From NCBI GenBank assembly GCA_030681645.1, contig JAUXRX010000010.1, positions 62,001-126,000 on the forward strand: 64,000 nt of DNA. Reading direction: 5' to 3'. A model generated the notes under the pieces. The model was not told the DNA's origin and ran no database searches. It was given only the letters and a program-made list of their open reading frames with translations. Shown piece by piece: positions 59,070-64,000 of this stretch (position 1 is the first letter of the stretch; each line of letters opens with the position of its first letter). A program made the position numbers and the translations under genes. The stretch is from Archangium sp. (GTDB lineage: Bacteria; Myxococcota; Myxococcia; Myxococcales; Myxococcaceae).

Positions 59070-60580
59070 AGAGGGCCCTGCCCTTCCTGGGGCTGTTGCC
59101 GGTCGCGCTCTACCTGATGGGCGTCTACCCCGTGTACGTGGCGCGGGTGACCGTCGGCGTGGTGGGGTTGATCACGCTCGCCACGTGGAGGAGCCCGCCC
59201 GAGTTCACGCCGTGGCTCGAGCGGGCCGCGCGCGTGCTGCTGGTGCTCGTGCCCTTCGCCGTCGCGTTCCACCAGGTGACGCGGGTGGTGGCGGGGATGA
59301 TGGGCGTCGACTTCGCCATCTTCACCCAGGCCTCGCACGCCATCGCCAGGACCGGCGTGCCCACCACCACGCTGCTCTTCGACGAGCCGGTGAACTTCCT
59401 CTCGCATCACTTCGCGCCGGTGCTCTACCTGCCGGGGCTGGTGACCTGGCTCGGCGTGCCCGCTCCGTACGCGTTGATCGCCTGCTACGCGCTCTCGTTC
59501 GGGCTGGCGCTGTGGGCGCTGCGCCGCTTCTGCATCGGGGCCGGGCTGCCGGCGGCGACGGCGACGCTCTGGACGCTCGTGGTGGCGCTCTCGCCGTCGA
59601 TCCGCCCGGAGATCCTCTGGGGCGTGCACGATGAGATCTTCGCGCTGCCGCTGGCGGGCTGGAGCCTGGTGCTGCTCCAGGAGCGGCGCTGGTGGCCCTC
59701 GCTCGCGCTCGCGGCGAGCACCGTGGTGGCGAAGGAATCGTTCTTCATGTTCCCGTTCGTCTGGTGCGTGCTCGCGTGGACCCTCCAACGAAGCCCGGAC
59801 CCGCTCATCCCGAGCGGAGTCGAGGGACGCGGGCGCAACGGACCCCTCGACTCCGCTCGGGGTGAACGGATCGTCATCGCAGGGACCGTCGCGCTGGTCT
59901 GGCTCGCGGCGGGCGGCGTGTACGTGCTGGGCCACCCGTGGTGGTCCGGCCGGGAGTTCGATCACCTCAACCGCTTCGCGCTCTCCGCGCTCGGCACCGG
60001 CACCGAAGACCGCGTGCTCTTCGTCGCCGCGCTGCTCGGCCCGCTGCTGGCCTTCCCGCTGCGCAGCAGGTCTGCCCTGCTCTGGTGCCTGCCCGCGCTG
60101 CCCTTCATCGCCCTCTGCCTGCTCTCGTCGGACCCGGAGATGTTCCGCCCCACCGGCTACCACGCCACCATTCCCGCCTATCTCCTCGGCTTCGCCGGCG
60201 CGGTGGGGCTCAAGAGCACCGGGGGAAAGTGGCTGAGCTCACAGATGGTGGTGATGACGTTGCTGGCCGCGCAGCTGAGCTGGGAAGTGACGGCCCTCCG
60301 CCTGCCGTTGCGCCTCGCGCTGGCGGCGCAGTGGTACCCCGCACCCGAGCTCGCCCTGCTGCCGAAGGATCAGGTCGTCGCGGCGGATCCCGCGGCCGTG
60401 CTGAGCCTGCTCGACCACCCCGGGGTGAAGCGGCTGTGGAGAGTGCCTCTCTCGCAGCAACACCCGGGCGTGCTCGTCTTCAAGCCCGACGGGTGGGAAA
60501 CGCCGGGCGCCGACGTGGCGGCGGGCTACGCGCCGTGCCTGCCGAGCGGCCGCTGGACTGTGCTCTGCGACGCGCCGTGA
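59042..60580 (+). CDS. DUF2079-family integral membrane protein
   Basis: About 512 residues if the GTG at 59042 is used; a CTG at 59066 just before LKRALPFLG is an alternative. Ten or more membrane helices (FLGLLPVALYLMGVYPVYV, VLLVLVPFAVAFHQV, YALIACYALSFGLALWAL, and others). VDFAIFTQASHAIARTG and FLSHHFAPVLYLPGLV match the DUF2079 signature (DLGIFxQ...SEHFSPIL), a family related to GT-C glycosyltransferases. Possible lipid-linked sugar transfer in the envelope; function unproven. A REP-like pair is inserted in frame at about residues 254-276. Confidence 0.78.
   Translation: MAHVRAAALKRALPFLGLLPVALYLMGVYPVYVARVTVGVVGLITLATWRSPPEFTPWLERAARVLLVLVPFAVAFHQVTRVVAGMMGVDFAIFTQASHAIARTGVPTTTLLFDEPVNFLSHHFAPVLYLPGLVTWLGVPAPYALIACYALSFGLALWALRRFCIGAGLPAATATLWTLVVALSPSIRPEILWGVHDEIFALPLAGWSLVLLQERRWWPSLALAASTVVAKESFFMFPFVWCVLAWTLQRSPDPLIPSGVEGRGRNGPLDSARGERIVIAGTVALVWLAAGGVYVLGHPWWSGREFDHLNRFALSALGTGTEDRVLFVAALLGPLLAFPLRSRSALLWCLPALPFIALCLLSSDPEMFRPTGYHATIPAYLLGFAGAVGLKSTGGKWLSSQMVVMTLLAAQLSWEVTALRLPLRLALAAQWYPAPELALLPKDQVVAADPAAVLSLLDHPGVKRLWRVPLSQQHPGVLVFKPDGWETPGADVAAGYAPCLPSGRWTVLCDAP
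59801..59869. repeat. REP-like inverted pair inside the DUF2079 gene
   Basis: Left arm CCGCTCATCCCGAGCGGAGT then CGAGGG (59801-59826), right arm CCCCTCGACTCCGCTCGGGG then TGAACGG (59843-59869); near-perfect reverse complements. In frame, it encodes a hydrophilic PLIPSGVEG / PLDSARGE stretch in a loop between two helices. Confidence 0.88.
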
Positions 60581-60592
60581 TACGCGGCGTGG

Positions 60593-63124
60593 ATGCGCCT
60601 CGCACTCGCCGTGGTGTTCCTCGCGCTGTCCTCCGCCTGCTTCAAGCCCACCGCTGACACGTGCGGCCCGGGCAACTGCACCGGCTGCTGCACCGCCGCG
60701 GGCACCTGTGAGACGGGCGGCGCCAGCAACGCGTGCGGCTCGTCCGGCGCGGCCTGTCAGAGCTGCCTCGGAGGCACCTCGTGCCTGCTCGGGCTCTGCA
60801 TCGTTCCCTCGACGGGAGGCGGCGGAGGCACGGGCGGCGGCGGCACCGGCGGCGGCAGCGTCGGTGGTGGAGCCGGAGGCGGCGTCACCGGTGGTGGAGG
60901 CGGCGTCACCGGTGGTGGAACCGGAGGCGGCGGCGGCGGGAACTTCGGCGGCGGCGCGGGAGGTGGTGGGGTGCCGGTCAACTGCATCGAAGACAGCGAC
61001 TGCCCGTCCCCGACGTTGTTCTTCTGCAACACCGTCCTCTCGGTGTGCCAGCCCGCGTGCCGGGTGCGGGCCGATTGCGCCGCCGCGGTGCGAGGCCCCT
61101 TCGCGCTGGCGTATTGCGATCAGAACCCGCTCGGCTGCCAGTGCGACGAGGGCCAGTGCGTGGCTTCGGTCTGCGGCAGAGACGCTGACTGTGGCGCGCA
61201 GGTCTGCCGCGACGGCGCGTGCGTGGCGCCGCCGTCCACCGCGCAGGTGGCGCGCTGCGAGGTCACCCCCGCGGTCGCCACCATCCGCTCCGGTTCGAGC
61301 GAGCGCTTCTCGGTGCTCACGTGGGACGCGGCCGGAAACCCGGTGGTGCTCAACGCCGGCATCACCTGGTCTTCGCTCACCGCCTCGCTCACCGGCCCGG
61401 GCGTGAACGGCGCGACCTCCGCCACCTTCACCGCGAACGCTTCGACCACCCCGAGCGTGCCGGTCGCGGCGGTGCGCGCTGCCATCGGCGCCGTCACCTG
61501 CCAGGCGCGCGCGCTCGTCTTCGGCGGGGCCGTGCCCGCGGGCTCCATCGACGTCGTCGTCACCGACCTGCTCACGGGCTGGCCGGTGTCCGGGGCGTAC
61601 GTGGTCGCGAGCGATCCTTCTTCGGGCGCGGTGCTCGCCGGCCCCACCCTCACCTCGAGCGCGGGCGCGGTGCAGCTCTCGGGGCTGGCCGGCGCGACGG
61701 CCAACGTGACCGTGTTCCACCCGGGCTTCGAGTACCTCACCGTCGCCAACTACGCGCTGGCGGGCTCGCGCTCGCTCTTGCTGCCGGTGCAGCGCAACGC
61801 CACCTCGTACGGCGGCCGCAAGGGCACCTTCACCGGCGTGACGGCCGATTCGTCGACGCACCTCGGCTCGGCCGCGATGTCGTTCGGCGCGGACTACGGC
61901 GAGGTGTCCCAGCTCTCACTGCAGGGTCCGCCGGTGTTGACGCACGTGCAGATCGGCTCGGCCATCGACCAGTGGGTGGACATGGGCTCAGGCGTGTTCA
62001 TGTCGTTCGCGTCGATGAGCATCAAGCCCACCATGGCGGCGTTCGGTACCGCGGGCACGTGCGGCACTCAGGCTGGACCCGATGAAGCCCGCATCACCGC
62101 CGGCACCTGCGCCACGCGCACGGCCTGGTCGTTCTCGGGTGACATTCCGCTCGGAGACATTCCCATCGACGTGATCGCCGGCGGAGGGAACGAGCCCGAC
62201 TGGGGGGCGGTGTTCGTCCACATGGGCCCGATGATGAAGAAGCTGGCGTCGTCGGTGACGCGCGACGTGGAGTACTCGCTGCGCCCATTGCCGCCCGCGC
62301 TCGACGGCGGCTTCGACTCCTCCGACATCAGCCAGCTCACGCCGGTCGATCAGCCGTGGAAGCAGGTGCCCTTCTCGATGGCGATGGTGGCCAACGTCCC
62401 CAACCTGCCCACGCTGGGCGGCGTGTTCCTCGACGACGCGGTGCTGCTCGGCGGCGTGCTCGTTCCCGGGCGGGGCCTGGTGCCCCTGGGCGCCGGAGTG
62501 GGGGCCAACCGGCAGCCGGTGGACGCGAAGCTGGACGGCACCACGGGCGTCACCGCTCCGGGGCTGGTGCCGATGCGCCTGGCGCCGGCACATCACGGCC
62601 TCGAGGGGCTGCCCTACGTGGTCACGGTGCACGCGCGCTCACCGCGCCTCGCCACGGCGACCCGCTACGCCACCGCGGGCCTGGTGATGCGCCTGCCCAA
62701 CAACACGCCCACCTTCGACCCGCAGGGCAGCGCGCCGCTGGCCCTCCCGCCGTTCGCGGTGCTCCCCGAGGGCGGCACGTGGACCAGCGGCACCCGCTCG
62801 TTCGCGTTCTCCAGCCCGCTCGCGCTCACGGGCGAGACGGCGGTGCGGGTGAGCTTCAAGACCGCGGCCGGCACGAAGTGGACGGTGGTGACCAGCCCGC
62901 AGGCGCCGGCGTTCAGGCTCCCCACGGTGCCGGCCACCTTCGTCGATCGCACCCTGCTGCGCCCCGCTGGGCCGGCAGCGCCGCTGCGCGCGGAGGTGCT
63001 GCGGCTGCGGCCCGATCAAGCCGGCGCGACGCTCAGCTTCGCCGCGCTGGTCGAGCACGACGAGCTCAACCTCGACGACCTGCTCACCACGACCATCGCC
63101 TTTTCCATCGTCGAGCAACGCTGA
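60593..63124 (+). CDS. Large lipoprotein with Cys-rich module, Gly-rich linker and Ig/carboxypeptidase-regulatory-like domains
   Basis: 843 residues. Signal MRLALAVVFLALSSAC, lipobox SSAC. A Cys-rich module (CTGCCTAAGTCETGG, GAACQSCLGGTSC) like those at 2486 and 55548, then a Gly/Thr/Ser/Val linker (about 78-128), a second Cys-rich part with 'CQCDEGQCV' and 'CGAQVCRDGACV' (about 130-215), a Big-like Ig domain (EVTPAVATIRSGSSERFSVLTW), a carboxypeptidase-regulatory-like sandwich (IDVVVTDLLTGWPVSGAYVV) and a long beta-rich C-terminal part. Surface-exposed; no enzyme motif. Convergent with the unknown gene at the right edge, 34 bp between stops. Confidence 0.82.
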   Translation: MRLALAVVFLALSSACFKPTADTCGPGNCTGCCTAAGTCETGGASNACGSSGAACQSCLGGTSCLLGLCIVPSTGGGGGTGGGGTGGGSVGGGAGGGVTGGGGGVTGGGTGGGGGGNFGGGAGGGGVPVNCIEDSDCPSPTLFFCNTVLSVCQPACRVRADCAAAVRGPFALAYCDQNPLGCQCDEGQCVASVCGRDADCGAQVCRDGACVAPPSTAQVARCEVTPAVATIRSGSSERFSVLTWDAAGNPVVLNAGITWSSLTASLTGPGVNGATSATFTANASTTPSVPVAAVRAAIGAVTCQARALVFGGAVPAGSIDVVVTDLLTGWPVSGAYVVASDPSSGAVLAGPTLTSSAGAVQLSGLAGATANVTVFHPGFEYLTVANYALAGSRSLLLPVQRNATSYGGRKGTFTGVTADSSTHLGSAAMSFGADYGEVSQLSLQGPPVLTHVQIGSAIDQWVDMGSGVFMSFASMSIKPTMAAFGTAGTCGTQAGPDEARITAGTCATRTAWSFSGDIPLGDIPIDVIAGGGNEPDWGAVFVHMGPMMKKLASSVTRDVEYSLRPLPPALDGGFDSSDISQLTPVDQPWKQVPFSMAMVANVPNLPTLGGVFLDDAVLLGGVLVPGRGLVPLGAGVGANRQPVDAKLDGTTGVTAPGLVPMRLAPAHHGLEGLPYVVTVHARSPRLATATRYATAGLVMRLPNNTPTFDPQGSAPLALPPFAVLPEGGTWTSGTRSFAFSSPLALTGETAVRVSFKTAAGTKWTVVTSPQAPAFRLPTVPATFVDRTLLRPAGPAAPLRAEVLRLRPDQAGATLSFAALVEHDELNLDDLLTTTIAFSIVEQR

Positions 63125-63158
63125 CTCTCGCCATCGGTGGTACCGCTCTTGGCTGCCT

Positions 63159-64000
63159 TCAGTCGGTGTCCGTCATCGCCACAACCGCCAGCGAGTCGTC
63201 GGCCCGGAGCCCCACGAGGCCGACGTCGAGGCTGACGTGGTTGAACCAGTCGCTGTCGCTCTCGAAGCTGAGCCATTCAAGGCGCTGCGCGAGCGCCTCC
63301 ACCTCGGCGAGGGGAGCACCCGCGGGGAGCCCGGCCAGCGCGGTGAGTGAGCGCCAGGCGAGCAGCCTGCCGTACGCGGCGCTGCGGCCCTCTCCGTACG
63401 CGCCGCCGATGGTTCCGAGCGTGAGGAGCAGCCCCATCACCTCGCGGGCATCGCATGGCTTCACCTTCGCCGGGTTCGCGCCCAGGCACTCGAGGGAGAG
63501 CGAGCGCAGCGCCAACGAGCTGAGCGACGGCGGGCGGCGATCGAGCTGGAACACGCGACCCTCGTACGTGCTGTTCGGGCACAGGCCTTCGTCCGCGGCG
63601 ACGGCCGCGAGCACCGCTGGCTCAGCGGCGAGCTCCTTCGTGAGGGTCTGCCAGTCGCCTTCGGGCTCGAAGGGCCCGTGGCCCGACGGCCGGTCGAACT
63701 CGAACCAGTTCCCGAGGGTGTCGTCGCGCCGCGGGCTCACCTTCACCAGCCCGGCCTCGAGCGGCAGCACCTCGAGGGGAAGCGTCGAGAGCGCATGCGA
63801 GGCTGGCAACGCGCGCCAGAGCTGCTGCACGAAGGCAGACCGCCCGATGGGCGAGCCGCGCACCACGCGCTCCTGGACCCAGCAGGCGAAGAGGTCGCGC
63901 AGGGCAGGCTCGGGCCCGAAGTGTTCCAGCTCGCGCTCGAGCAGGTCGTCGTCGTGCGCGTAGGCGAGCATCGCACCGAGGTTGCGGGCAGGTCCGTCGA
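63159..64000 (-). CDS. Unknown protein, possibly DUF6183-like (5' end beyond window)
   Basis: At least 280 residues; the frame remains open to the window edge (DGPARNLGAMLAYAHDDD), so the true start lies outside. No signal seen. The segment TIGGAYGEGRSAAYGRLLAWRSLTALAGL recalls the GGAYxxGxGAAYGRLAAWRSLxxLxG motif of the DUF6183 proteins, a tentative match from memory. C-terminus is acidic and helical. Function unknown. Confidence 0.55.
   Translation of the reverse strand, partial: DGPARNLGAMLAYAHDDDLLERELEHFGPEPALRDLFACWVQERVVRGSPIGRSAFVQQLWRALPASHALSTLPLEVLPLEAGLVKVSPRRDDTLGNWFEFDRPSGHGPFEPEGDWQTLTKELAAEPAVLAAVAADEGLCPNSTYEGRVFQLDRRPPSLSSLALRSLSLECLGANPAKVKPCDAREVMGLLLTLGTIGGAYGEGRSAAYGRLLAWRSLTALAGLPAGAPLAEVEALAQRLEWLSFESDSDWFNHVSLDVGLVGLRADDSLAVVAMTDTD

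Overview
The window is high-GC DNA (roughly two thirds G+C, strong G/C third-position bias) from a myxobacterium-like member of the Myxococcota. The evidence is a close MglA relative, a thrombospondin-type-3 protein with a MYXO-CTERM-like tail, an FHA-linked sigma-54 activator beside a Ser/Thr kinase, many lipoproteins with Gly-rich or Cys-rich low-complexity segments, large multihaem cytochromes and an NrfHA nitrite reductase. No rRNA, tRNA, CRISPR array, phage module or insertion sequence with a transposase was found. The genus cannot be fixed from the sequence alone.

Layout. 1-1676: NrfA (cut by the left edge) and NrfH. 1732-5709: a TPMT-type methyltransferase, secreted Cys-rich lipoproteins, a C39-like peptidase and a small unknown protein, ending at a perfect 31-bp inverted repeat. 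5818-8409: an MglA-like pseudo-GTPase that carries a signal peptide, a coiled-coil protein and the thrombospondin-3 protein. 8555-12999: a complete MacA/MacB/TolC tripartite efflux operon. 13186-22852: amidase, CBS protein, GerW-like protein, a TonB-dependent receptor with its lipoprotein, a PAF-acetylhydrolase-like esterase, a DUF3553 protein and a HAD phosphatase. 22958-27915: a cyclic-nucleotide-domain/uridine-kinase fusion, an RbfA-like/RtcB RNA ligase pair and an FHA protein. 27916-28472: a gene-free stretch with two large palindromic elements. 28473-32836: a lipoprotein hydrolase, the FHA sigma-54 activator and the Ser/Thr kinase. 32883-36595: two secreted multihaem c-type cytochromes.

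36676-46350 is the most distinctive part: two divergent, tightly overlapped operons that look like a compact natural-product or specialised lipid pathway. The right arm encodes a 1395-residue KS-ACP-aminotransferase-condensation protein, a cytochrome P450 and a FabH-type ketosynthase. The left arm encodes a haem-oxygenase-like putative diiron enzyme, a BAHD-type acyltransferase, a methyltransferase and a free-standing acyl carrier protein. The domain order KS-ACP-AMT-C recalls the beta-amino-fatty-acid module of iturin-type synthases, but there is no acyltransferase domain and the condensation motif is degenerate. A plausible but unproven scheme is FabH-type priming, KS extension with trans-supplied malonyl units, beta-amination, then tailoring by P450, diiron enzyme, methyltransferase and BAHD acyltransferase.

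46371-64000: FHA protein, a decayed lipoprotein remnant, YkgJ-like and ferritin-like proteins, several secreted lipoproteins, an integral membrane protein, a D-aminoacylase-type amidohydrolase, a TPR protein, a very Cys-rich repeat lipoprotein, a GNAT-like protein, a DUF2079 membrane protein, another Cys-rich lipoprotein, and an unknown protein cut by the right edge. Several families of short palindromic repeats are scattered through the window, and two copies of one family lie in frame inside coding sequence.
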